A stretch of DNA of 64,000 nucleotides from an uncultured delta proteobacterium (lineage in GTDB: Bacteria > Desulfobacterota > Syntrophia > Syntrophales > UBA8958): positions 16,065 through 80,064 of the forward strand of contig CAISJV010000088.1 of assembly GCA_903885795.1 (NCBI GenBank), written 5' to 3'. Under the pieces are notes generated by a model. It saw nothing but the letters and a program-made list of their open reading frames with translations, was not told where the DNA came from and made no database searches. How positions within the stretch are numbered: the stretch's first letter is position 1; every line of letters begins with the position of its first letter. Shown here piece by piece: positions 9,586 to 16,633 of this stretch. The translations under genes were made by a program, and so were the position numbers.

Positions 9586-10143
9586 ATGCAAGCCAAGGAG
9601 AAGCGAAAAAGATTTTTGAGCTGCGGCGAAGCCATTTTTCAAAGGTCTCGATGTGCAGGGGCTTTATGGCCGACGATTGTTTTCCTGGCAGTTCTGGCAG
9701 CAGGGAGCGGTAATGCGGCAACTCTTCGTATTGGCGACACCTTACCCTCGATTACCCTTCCCGGCTTGAACGGCGCAAATGTCAGGATTCCCGAAAGTCT
9801 CAAGGGAAAGGTCACGGTGCTTCATTTCTGGCAAATCGGCTGCACCTCATGCCGATTGGAAATGCCTGCCATGGAGAACCTTTACAGTAGGTACCGGAGA
9901 AAGGGGTTGGAAATATTGGCGGTCAATATTGGTCAGCGAAAAGAAGTCGTGAAGTCCTTTGCCGCTGATTTAGGAGTTTCCTATCCGATCCTGATCGATA
10001 CAGACGGGAAAAGCGCCTCTTTATACGGAGTGACGGATATACCCAGGACTTATGTGATCGATCGCAACGGTATGGTCAGGTACAGAATTCTTGGCGGCGC
10101 CACGCCGGAAATCCTGAAAAGGCTGATCCTCAGTCTTCTTTAG
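9586..10143 (+). CDS. Periplasmic TlpA/ResA-type thioredoxin
   Basis: 185 aa. A basic N-terminus and a hydrophobic stretch (WPTIVFLAVLAAGSGNAA, ~28-45) form a signal peptide or anchor. The thioredoxin-like fold follows, with redox motif WQIGCTSCRLEMP (active site CTSC) and cis-Pro in the VTDIPRTYVID segment. Family members reduce disulfides on apo-cytochromes c or copper-site proteins in the periplasm. It sits 135 bp after cusA and 40 bp before two small c-type cytochromes and two NosL genes. A role in keeping metal-ligand cysteines reduced therefore fits the context (inference). The start at 9586 gives a long cytoplasmic tail; a later start is possible. Confidence 0.85.
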   Translation: MQAKEKRKRFLSCGEAIFQRSRCAGALWPTIVFLAVLAAGSGNAATLRIGDTLPSITLPGLNGANVRIPESLKGKVTVLHFWQIGCTSCRLEMPAMENLYSRYRRKGLEILAVNIGQRKEVVKSFAADLGVSYPILIDTDGKSASLYGVTDIPRTYVIDRNGMVRYRILGGATPEILKRLILSLL

Positions 10144-10183
10144 TATGAGTTGTTATGAATATATCAAAACAAGGAGGTTTAAG

Positions 10184-10498
10184 ATGAAAAAATTGTTCGT
10201 TACGTTTATTCTGATTCTGTTCACGATACCAGCGGTTAGCCTTGCCGACGGCGGGAGCGACTACAAGGCCAAATGCGCAGCCTGTCATGGGGCGAAAGCC
10301 AATTTACTTCCGAAAACGGCCAGATTATTGAAGGTTGACCCCAAGAAACTCGCCCTGAAGGCCAGTCAGATGAACAGAGAGGAGATGATTGCAATCACCG
10401 AAAAAGGCAAGGGCAAGATGCCCGGCTTTGAAAAAGAGATGACGAAAGACCAGATCACCTCGACCGTCGATTATATTATGGCTTTAAGAAAAAAGTAG
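10184..10498 (+). CDS. Small periplasmic c-type cytochrome (monoheme)
   Basis: 104 aa from the ATG at 10184, which is preceded by a strong AAGGAGG; an in-frame start at 10145 has no such site. Signal peptide LFVTFILILFTIPAVSLA. The mature part carries one heme c motif, CAACH, soon after the N-terminus. The axial Met is probably in KGKGKMPGF or an adjacent Met. Class I type electron carrier of about 85 mature residues. It is 57 bp upstream of a clear paralog (next gene), so the pair arose by tandem duplication. In clade II nitrous-oxide clusters small cytochromes of this type accompany NosL, but nosZ is absent here. Confidence 0.9.
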   Translation: MKKLFVTFILILFTIPAVSLADGGSDYKAKCAACHGAKANLLPKTARLLKVDPKKLALKASQMNREEMIAITEKGKGKMPGFEKEMTKDQITSTVDYIMALRKK

Positions 10499-10555
10499 GG
10501 TGGAGATGAGGAACGTTTCCTTGTCCCACTTAACATTTAAAAAAGGAGGCTTACG

Positions 10556-10879
10556 ATGAAAAAAATTTGGATTCCCCTAATTCTTGTCACATTCTTCATG
10601 CCGGTAATTGCATTTGCCGATGGCCGGGCCGACTACCGCGCCAATTGTGCATCTTGCCACTCAGCTTACCCCAATGGCTATCCTGATTTTGAAAAGGCCA
10701 AGGCAATGAAGGTGAGTCAAAAGAAACTTGCCCTGAGCGCGAGCGAGATGAGCCGTGATGAGATGATTGCCATCACCGAAAAAGGCAAAGGTGCGATGCC
10801 GGGGTATAAGGATAAGCTGGCAAAGGATCAGATCACGGGCATTGTGGATTATATTATCAGCGCTGTTAAAAAGAAGTAG
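10556..10879 (+). CDS. Small periplasmic c-type cytochrome, paralog of upstream gene
   Basis: 107 aa with signal peptide (IPLILVTFFMPVIAFA) and one heme motif CASCH. The C-terminal half (SEMSRDEMIAITEKGKGAMPG) is nearly identical in layout to the upstream cytochrome, including the likely distal Met. The segment just after the heme site differs: here SAYPNGYPDFEKAK, in the paralog GAKANLLPKTAR. The two may therefore dock to different partners. A good AAAGGAGG ribosome-binding site precedes the ATG. It is likely a monoheme electron carrier between a periplasmic donor and the NosL/thioredoxin/ABC module (inference). Confidence 0.9.
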   Translation: MKKIWIPLILVTFFMPVIAFADGRADYRANCASCHSAYPNGYPDFEKAKAMKVSQKKLALSASEMSRDEMIAITEKGKGAMPGYKDKLAKDQITGIVDYIISAVKKK

Positions 10880-10976
10880 GGTTTTGTGTGCCGATATTAT
10901 GGTGGAGGTCCATGCCATTAGATGATGTGAATGCTGCAAAGGATATTATGAAGTAAGAATTTGGAGAAGGGAAGTT

Positions 10977-11498
10977 ATGAAAAAATCGATATCGTGTTGT
11001 GTTTTAATTGCAATATGCCTGTTCATGGGGAACGTTCTTTGGGCCATGGACAATGATGTGAAGGATATACCGGCTTGCAAGTATTGCGGGATGAACAGAG
11101 AGATGTTTGCCCACAGCCGGATGCTGACTGCATACGACACCGGGTCGAAGGAAGGAACGTGCAGCCTCCACTGTGCCGCTATCGATATGGCCTTGAGTCT
11201 GGACAAGACCCCGACTTCGATCCAGGTCGGGGATTACGTGACAAAAAAATTAATCGACGCGGAAAAGGCCACCTGGGTTATCGGCGGAAACAAGCCCGGA
11301 GTCATGACGAAAAATGCCAAGTGGGCCTTTGCCGACAAGAGCGATGCGGAGAAATTCCAGCAGGCAAACGGCGGCCGCCTGGCCACATTCGACGAGGCCC
11401 TCCAGGCCTCCTATCAGGATCTCGGCAATGACATCAAGATGATCCGGGAGAAGCGGAAAATGAGGAATATGAAGATGAATATGGAGCATAAGCATTGA
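10977..11498 (+). CDS. NosL-like copper-binding periplasmic protein (copy 1)
   Basis: 173 aa. The signal peptide ends near GNVLWA; the residue after the cleavage site is not Cys, so it does not look like a lipoprotein, unlike classical NosL. The NosL-type core contains ACKYCGMNREMFAHSRM and the later CSLHCAAIDMAL, giving two Cys pairs plus Met. The C-terminus is charged with several Met and His residues (MRNMKMNMEHKH), a plausible Cu(I)-binding tail. NosL family members bind Cu(I) and deliver it to periplasmic copper enzymes. It overlaps or abuts a second NosL gene, which suggests a relay or heterodimer. Confidence 0.85.
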   Translation: MKKSISCCVLIAICLFMGNVLWAMDNDVKDIPACKYCGMNREMFAHSRMLTAYDTGSKEGTCSLHCAAIDMALSLDKTPTSIQVGDYVTKKLIDAEKATWVIGGNKPGVMTKNAKWAFADKSDAEKFQQANGGRLATFDEALQASYQDLGNDIKMIREKRKMRNMKMNMEHKH

Positions 11499-11500
11499 CC

Positions 11501-12013
11501 ATGGCAACAGGACCGCGATTGACGATATTCATGAATGTTCAGGTTATTTGCCTCCTGAGCGTGTTTTTGCTGTCATCCTTTGCTGGAGCAGTTGAAGCAG
11601 TGGAAGAGGGGGCGCCGAAACCGGCGGCCCGGGACAAATGTCCCGTTTGCGGTATGTTCGTGGCGAAGTATCCCGACTGGACGATGCTCGTCCGGTTCAA
11701 GGATGGTTCCCATGTCTTCTTCGACGGAACAAAAGACATGTTCAAGTACCTGTTTGATATGAAACGGTATGATCCGTCTAGGAAAGTGGAGGATGTCCAA
11801 GCCGTCCTGGTGAAGGACTACTACCGCCTTTCCTTCATGGACGCCCGGAAGGCCTGGTACATTATCGGCAGCGATGTTTACGGACCCATGGGTAGAGAAC
11901 TCATCCCCTTGGAAAAGGAGTCCGATGCCAAAGAGTTCATGAACGATCATAAGGGGAAGAAGATTCTCAAATATGCCGACATCACCAGGGAGGTCATCAA
12001 AACCCTTGATTAG
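11501..12013 (+). CDS. NosL-like copper-binding periplasmic protein (copy 2)
   Basis: 170 aa from the ATG at 11501; an in-frame TTG at 11495 would overlap the upstream stop. Signal peptide with VICLLSVFLLSSFAGAVEA. The mature N-terminus carries the NosL hallmark KCPVCGMFVAKYPDW, and the body has DGSHVFFDGTKDMFKYL and AWYIIGSDVYGPMG as in NosL. It lacks the Met/His tail of copy 1 and the CSLHC motif. The two are therefore diverged, with one more typical NosL (this gene) and one with extra metal ligands. It is placed between copy 1 and the ABC module, with spacing of only a few bases. Confidence 0.88.
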   Translation: MATGPRLTIFMNVQVICLLSVFLLSSFAGAVEAVEEGAPKPAARDKCPVCGMFVAKYPDWTMLVRFKDGSHVFFDGTKDMFKYLFDMKRYDPSRKVEDVQAVLVKDYYRLSFMDARKAWYIIGSDVYGPMGRELIPLEKESDAKEFMNDHKGKKILKYADITREVIKTLD

Positions 12014-12029
12014 CCACCGTTCCCGTAAA

Positions 12030-12362
12030 ATGACCGGTAAGGCTCGGTTGACCGTGAGGAAATCGAGCCTTTGTCTGGTCATCTTCGGCACTGCCTTACT
12101 GATGCTCGGCGCGATGTTCTTTCATGCCACATATCAACGACAGGCCGATACCCCGCTGATTGGCCGTGTCGCCGGAGTGGTCAAGACCCTGGCATTGACT
12201 GATCTGTGCCTCTTCACGGAGGCGCGCTATACCCGCCATCCGTCTCAGGCCGACCTGTTCTCGGCTTTTCAGGATCACCCCATGGCACTGGAACATTTTC
12301 CCGCGGGTTCCATTGTTGGTCCTCCTGCAACATTACGGAAGTTACATGACAAGCTGGATTGA
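12030..12362 (+). CDS. Small single-pass membrane protein of the NosL/ABC cluster
   Basis: 110 aa from the ATG at 12030, 16 bp after the NosL gene. One N-terminal membrane segment (LCLVIFGTALLMLGAMFFHA) and a periplasmic part of ~75 residues. One Cys (LTDLCLFTEARY) and several His are visible (HPSQADLFSAFQDHPMALEH). I do not recognise a named family. Its stop overlaps the start of the permease gene by 17 bp, so it is probably co-translated and could be an adaptor or sensor for the ABC transporter. Confidence 0.7.
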   Translation: MTGKARLTVRKSSLCLVIFGTALLMLGAMFFHATYQRQADTPLIGRVAGVVKTLALTDLCLFTEARYTRHPSQADLFSAFQDHPMALEHFPAGSIVGPPATLRKLHDKLD

Positions 12363-13482
12363 AAAACAGCGCAGCATCCTCGATTATACCCTTTCCTCGC
12401 TCATAAGGAGGAAAGGAAAGAACATCAGCCTCTTTATAGTCTATACTCTGGTCGTCTTCATCCTGGCCTCAGCCATGTTTTTCACGGAGGCCATGAAGCG
12501 GGAGGCATCCCTCATCCTGAAGGGCGCACCGGAAATGGTTGTTCAGAGGCTCCTGATGGGCAGATACGACCCCATCCCCTTGGATTATCTACAAAAGATA
12601 AGAGGTATTCGGGGTGTTATCTCCGCTGATGCCAGGCTTTGGGGATACTACTACGACCCCGCAGTGGGGGCAAACTATACCGTCATGGCGCCCCGCAATC
12701 AGTCCATTGCCCAGGGAAAGATCATCATCGGCAAAGGTATTGCGAGGGTCAGGATGATCAACAAGGGGGACATCCTCTCTTTTCATGCTTATGACGGCCA
12801 GGTGCGAAGTTTCACTATTGACGGTGAACTACCGGCTGCATCGGAACTCGTATCGGCCGACCTAATCCTGATCACGGAGGCCGGCTTCCGGGACCTCTTC
12901 GGATTTCCTGCCTCCCATGCGACTGATATCGTTGTATCGGTCAGAAATCCGCAAGAACTCCTCACGATTGCCAGGAAAATATCGGAACAACTCCCGGATA
13001 CGCGGCCGATCATTAGGGACGAAATTGTCCGCACCTACGATTCGGTTTTCGACTGGCGAGGCGGCATGGTGATCGTTCTGATCATGATGGCGCTGCTCGC
13101 TTTTGTCATCTTTGCCTGGGAGAAGGCATCGGGGCTTTCTGCAGAGGAGAAGCGGGAAATAGGCATCCTGAAAGCAATCGGCTGGGAGACGTCCGACGTC
13201 ATTGCCGTCAAGACGTATGAAGGATCGGTCGTATCCTTCTTTTCCTTCGCATTCGGGATTCTGCTCGCCTACGGGCATGTTTTTTTCTCGTCCGCCTTTC
13301 TCTTTGCACCTGCCTTGAAGGGCTGGTCTGTCCTCTATCCGGATTTCCGCATTACGCCTTTTATCGATCCCCACCAGGTGGGGATCCTCTTTTTTCTCAC
13401 TGTCGTACCTTACACCGTCGCGACCATCGTCCCCTCCTGGAGGGCGGCGATCGTCGATCCCGACTCGGTCATGAGGTCCTGA
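12346..13482 (+). CDS. FtsX/MacB-type ABC transporter permease
   Basis: 378 aa from the ATG at 12346. A membrane helix near the N-terminus (ISLFIVYTLVVFILASAMFF) is followed by a ~200-residue periplasmic domain (MacB_PCD-like) and three C-terminal helices starting at GGMVIVLIMMALLAFVIF. The cytoplasmic segment EKREIGILKAIGWETSDVI is the FtsX-family coupling motif. Such permeases work in mechanotransmission or lipoprotein/small-molecule export rather than import. The ATPase gene follows after two bases. In this setting the transporter may serve copper or cofactor handling with NosL. This differs from the ABC-2-type NosY of nos clusters. Confidence 0.88.
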   Translation: MTSWIEKQRSILDYTLSSLIRRKGKNISLFIVYTLVVFILASAMFFTEAMKREASLILKGAPEMVVQRLLMGRYDPIPLDYLQKIRGIRGVISADARLWGYYYDPAVGANYTVMAPRNQSIAQGKIIIGKGIARVRMINKGDILSFHAYDGQVRSFTIDGELPAASELVSADLILITEAGFRDLFGFPASHATDIVVSVRNPQELLTIARKISEQLPDTRPIIRDEIVRTYDSVFDWRGGMVIVLIMMALLAFVIFAWEKASGLSAEEKREIGILKAIGWETSDVIAVKTYEGSVVSFFSFAFGILLAYGHVFFSSAFLFAPALKGWSVLYPDFRITPFIDPHQVGILFFLTVVPYTVATIVPSWRAAIVDPDSVMRS

Positions 13483-13484
13483 TC

Positions 13485-14213
13485 ATGATACGTTTACTGA
13501 ACGTAAGAAAGGGATTCAATCTCGGCCGGACGAACGAATTTATTGCCGTGGGCGGCGTGGACCTTTCACTGGAAGGAAACAGGATTACCGTCCTGAAAGG
13601 TCCGAGCGGTTCTGGAAAGACAACGCTCCTCAGCCTCATCGGCTGCATGTCGCGGCCGACGTCGGGACGTATCTCCCTGCTGCGGAATCTGTTGGGAAAC
13701 AACGGGTTTCTCAAAGATGGCGATACGCCGGAAGTCGAGGTAACGAGCCTGCCCGAACGGTTCCTTACGGAGATACGGCGTCAAACATTCGGGTTTATCT
13801 TTCAACAATTAAACCTAATCAAGGGCGTCACCGTTCTCGAAAACATCCTACTGCCGGCTTACCCCCTGGGGAAGAAGCATGGGGTTGTCAAAAAAAGGGC
13901 GGAAGAACTCCTGGATATGTTCGGCCTTGGCGATCGCGCTGCGGCGCGGGTGGAATGGCTTTCCGGGGGAGAGGCGCAGCGGGTGGCGATTGCCCGGGCC
14001 CTGATGAACGATCCCCCGATAATTATTGCCGATGAACCGACGGCACATCTGGACAGCAAACTTTCCAGGGAGTTTATGGACATCATTGCCCACCTGAAAG
14101 GGCAGGGCAAGACGATCATCATCGCCAGTCACGACCCCCTTGTTTTCGAGGCGCCCGTCGTCGATCGGGTCATTGCCGTTCGCGACGGCATGATTGATGG
14201 AGCAGGGGCGTGA
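13485..14213 (+). CDS. ABC transporter ATP-binding protein (LolD/MacB type)
   Basis: 242 aa. Walker A GPSGSGKTTLLSLIG, Q-loop FIFQQLNLI, signature LSGGEAQRVAIARAL, Walker B PIIIADEPTAHLD and H-loop IIASHD are all present, so the ATPase should be active. It has a ~25-residue insertion between Walker A and the Q-loop (LLGNNGFLKDGDTPEVEV region) compared with typical LolD. It is the partner of the adjacent FtsX-like permease. The stop TGA overlaps the GTG start of the next membrane gene (GTGA), indicating translational coupling. Confidence 0.93.
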   Translation: MIRLLNVRKGFNLGRTNEFIAVGGVDLSLEGNRITVLKGPSGSGKTTLLSLIGCMSRPTSGRISLLRNLLGNNGFLKDGDTPEVEVTSLPERFLTEIRRQTFGFIFQQLNLIKGVTVLENILLPAYPLGKKHGVVKKRAEELLDMFGLGDRAAARVEWLSGGEAQRVAIARALMNDPPIIIADEPTAHLDSKLSREFMDIIAHLKGQGKTIIIASHDPLVFEAPVVDRVIAVRDGMIDGAGA

Positions 14214-15211
14214 TCCTCCATCCGGCCATTGTCGCCCTCGTCCTCGTCTCGTTTCTCATTGGTGGCATGATGATCTACAGCGCTTTTTTCGGCGTCCGGA
14301 TCATTGGCCGATGGGACATAAAAAGTGGCAGTGAGGAGCAGCTCGCCCTGGAGAGAAAGACCTACCTGATTTCGACGATCCTTTCCTACGTCTTCGTCTT
14401 CCAGATCGGATCTCTTTTTCTTTACGTCTACACGGCAGACAGCCTGCACAATCTCTTTGTCGGGGCCATGTGCGCCGCCGGCTCTTTGTATGTTGATCCC
14501 TATGGTTATCCAACCTTTATCCTGAAGATACTCAATTGCATCCTGGCCGGATTGTGGTTGATCGTGAACTACGTGGACAACCGGGCCTATGACTACCCCC
14601 TCATCAGAAAGAAGTATGTCATGCTCCTTATCCTGACGCCGTTTTTCATCACTGAAGGGATTTCACAATGGCTTTACTTCGCCCAGATGAGAGCGGATGT
14701 GATCACGTCCTGCTGCGGAAGTCTGTTTAGTTCCGAGCGAAGCGGCGTCGGCTCGGAGATCGCGGGCCTGCCAGTGAAAGCGGCCATGGCTGGTTTTTAT
14801 TTGAGCCTGGTGTTGACCTTCGCGACGGGTCTTGTTTTTCTTATCAAGGAGAAGTGGGGACGTCTTTTCTCATTTGCCAGCGGCCTTCTTTTTCTTATGT
14901 CCTGTGTTGCCCTTGTCTCGTTCATTTCTTTATATTTCTATGAACTCCCGACCCACCACTGCCCCTTTTGCGTGCTCCAGAGGGAATACGGTTATATCGG
15001 CTATCTGCTCTACGCCGCCCTCCTCACGGGCGCCGTATCGGGGCTCGGCGTTGGTGTTCTGGTGACTATCAGGGGAGGGGCGAGTTTGTCCGGCACCTTG
15101 CCCCTTGTCCAGAGGAGGCTTGCCATGATCTGCTTTCTTGCCTATGCTATGTTCGCAGGGATATCGATTTACCGAATGGTCAGCACTGATTTCACGCTGG
15201 GGCTATTCTGA
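14210..15211 (+). CDS. Cys-rich polytopic membrane protein, DsbB/VKOR-like motif
   Basis: 333 aa, GTG start overlapping the ATPase stop by 4 bp. About eight hydrophobic segments. Conserved-looking cysteines lie in AMCAAGS (~90), in the pair VITSCCGSLFSS (~170) and in THHCPFCVLQREYGY (~256). The last closely follows the DsbB pattern CxxC-(I/V)-x-Q-R of quinone-linked disulfide oxidoreductases, preceded by two His. I infer a membrane thiol-redox or copper-handling role with the TlpA-like and NosL proteins. I do not recognise an established family for the full length. It closes the tightly packed run that begins at 10977. Confidence 0.65.
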   Translation: MILHPAIVALVLVSFLIGGMMIYSAFFGVRIIGRWDIKSGSEEQLALERKTYLISTILSYVFVFQIGSLFLYVYTADSLHNLFVGAMCAAGSLYVDPYGYPTFILKILNCILAGLWLIVNYVDNRAYDYPLIRKKYVMLLILTPFFITEGISQWLYFAQMRADVITSCCGSLFSSERSGVGSEIAGLPVKAAMAGFYLSLVLTFATGLVFLIKEKWGRLFSFASGLLFLMSCVALVSFISLYFYELPTHHCPFCVLQREYGYIGYLLYAALLTGAVSGLGVGVLVTIRGGASLSGTLPLVQRRLAMICFLAYAMFAGISIYRMVSTDFTLGLF

Positions 15212-15335
15212 TCAACGATGTTTCTCTCCTTGACAGCAGACGGAAAGTCGGATGAAAACTGTTCTGTTCAGAAAGCCGCGAAAAAGGGTTAACCCATGTA
15301 ATGAGCCCGTCCACTTGTCTTGAAAGGAGTCTGTG

Positions 15336-15695
15336 ATGAAAATACGTGTTTATTTATTGTCCTTGATTTTTCTTTTCGTCTCATTATCTGTTGGTCATGC
15401 TCAGGAGTTTGGCAAGATCCGCGCCCTGCAGCAGAGGGCAGCACACGTCATCAAACAAAAGAATGATTTCATTGCGAAAGTATTGACTTCATATGCGATC
15501 CCTTATGAGCGCAATGCTCAGGATGTCGTTGTGCGCATCAATATGAACGGCCAATGGCAGGATGTTACATCTATCGAAATTGTGCCTGTCCTTGTAGAAA
15601 TGTCGGAGAAGCATCAAAAAGTGGCAGCTCATGAAATATTCTTTTTCACTGCTAACGGGATACTGGATTTGTTTTCGGATCTGGCGATAAAGTGA
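15336..15695 (+). CDS. Small secreted protein of unknown function
   Basis: 119 aa from the ATG at 15336, with AAAGGAG 8 bases upstream; a GTG directly before it is an alternative start. Clear signal peptide (YLLSLIFLFVSLSVGHAQ). The mature ~98 residues are mixed alpha/beta and lack cysteines: an N-terminal helix rich in Gln/Lys (ALQQRAAHVIKQKN) and a strand-rich rest. No family recognised. It lies 124 bp after the redox cluster on the same strand and may be its last gene or an independent one. Confidence 0.7.
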   Translation: MKIRVYLLSLIFLFVSLSVGHAQEFGKIRALQQRAAHVIKQKNDFIAKVLTSYAIPYERNAQDVVVRINMNGQWQDVTSIEIVPVLVEMSEKHQKVAAHEIFFFTANGILDLFSDLAIK

Positions 15696-15720
15696 TTCCC
15701 CCCCATCTGTCCAAATGGCT

Positions 15721-16563
15721 TTAGATGACCTGCCGGCGGATGAAATCAATGGCGTTTTGAAAAATGATGAGGCCCATGCCCGTTTCCGGTAGATCCTCCC
15801 GGGTCCAGCGGGGATGGTTGGTGCGGTGCAGGTAGGCCTCCGGGTGGGGCATGAGGCCGAAGATCCGGCCCGTGTCATTGCAGATGCCGGCGATGGCGTC
15901 GATAGCGCCGTTGGGATTGGCCGGGTAGTCCATCGTCGGGGATCCGTCTTTATCGCTGCTGTACTGGACGGCGATCCGGCCTTCCTTGTGGAGGCGCGTC
16001 AGGATGGATGGATCACGGACAATGAATTTGCCTTCCCCATGGCGAACGGGAAGATAGAGGCATTTCGTTCCCTCCGTGTAGATACACGGTGATTCAGAGT
16101 TGACGGCGAGATGAACCCAACGGTCTTCAAATCGCCCCGAATCGTTGAAGCTCAGGGTTACGGTCTGGGTCAGGTAATCACCATCGAAACCGGGGAGGAG
16201 GCCAAGCTTGACCAGAAGCTGAAAGCCGTTGCATACTCCAAGGATGAGCTTGCCATCCCTGATAAATCTGGTCATTTGGTCATAGAGTTTTTCCTCCGTT
16301 CCCTCGATGGTGGCGTGGCGGATCCGGTTTGCCCCTGCCTTGGCTGATCCGAGGTCGTCGCCGTCGAGAAAACCGCCGGGAAGATTGAGGAAATGATAGT
16401 CATCCAGACGTTTTTCACCATGCAGGAGTTCGCTTATATGGACAATGTCCACCACATCTGATCCGGCGAGGCGGCAGGCATGGGCCATCTCCACCTCACA
16501 GTTCGTGCCGTTGCCGGTGATGACGATACTTTTGACAATTTTATTTATGTTGGCCTTGGTCAT
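15721..16563 (-). CDS. purQ: Phosphoribosylformylglycinamidine synthase, glutaminase subunit
   Basis: 280 aa class I glutamine amidotransferase that supplies ammonia for the fourth step of purine synthesis. The nucleophile is Cys in LILGVCNGFQLLVKLGLLPG, and the His/Glu pair of the triad is in LMPHPEAY. The protein is longer than Bacillus PurQ (~227 aa) and belongs to the type that accompanies a fused PurSL. It lies 70 bp downstream of purSL on the same strand and is probably in one operon. An AGGAAGG site precedes the ATG. Confidence 0.93.
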   Translation of the reverse strand: MTKANINKIVKSIVITGNGTNCEVEMAHACRLAGSDVVDIVHISELLHGEKRLDDYHFLNLPGGFLDGDDLGSAKAGANRIRHATIEGTEEKLYDQMTRFIRDGKLILGVCNGFQLLVKLGLLPGFDGDYLTQTVTLSFNDSGRFEDRWVHLAVNSESPCIYTEGTKCLYLPVRHGEGKFIVRDPSILTRLHKEGRIAVQYSSDKDGSPTMDYPANPNGAIDAIAGICNDTGRIFGLMPHPEAYLHRTNHPRWTREDLPETGMGLIIFQNAIDFIRRQVI

Positions 16564-16633
16564 GACGAGCCTTCCTAAAGGGGGCAGATTTAAAATATCT
16601 CCCCTTGTCGTGTTGTTTCTATTACCTTCGATA

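Noticed and set aside
10145..10183. Upstream start of the first cytochrome gene
   Set aside because: The ATG at 10184 has AAGGAGG in front and begins a proper signal peptide; the upstream extension does not.
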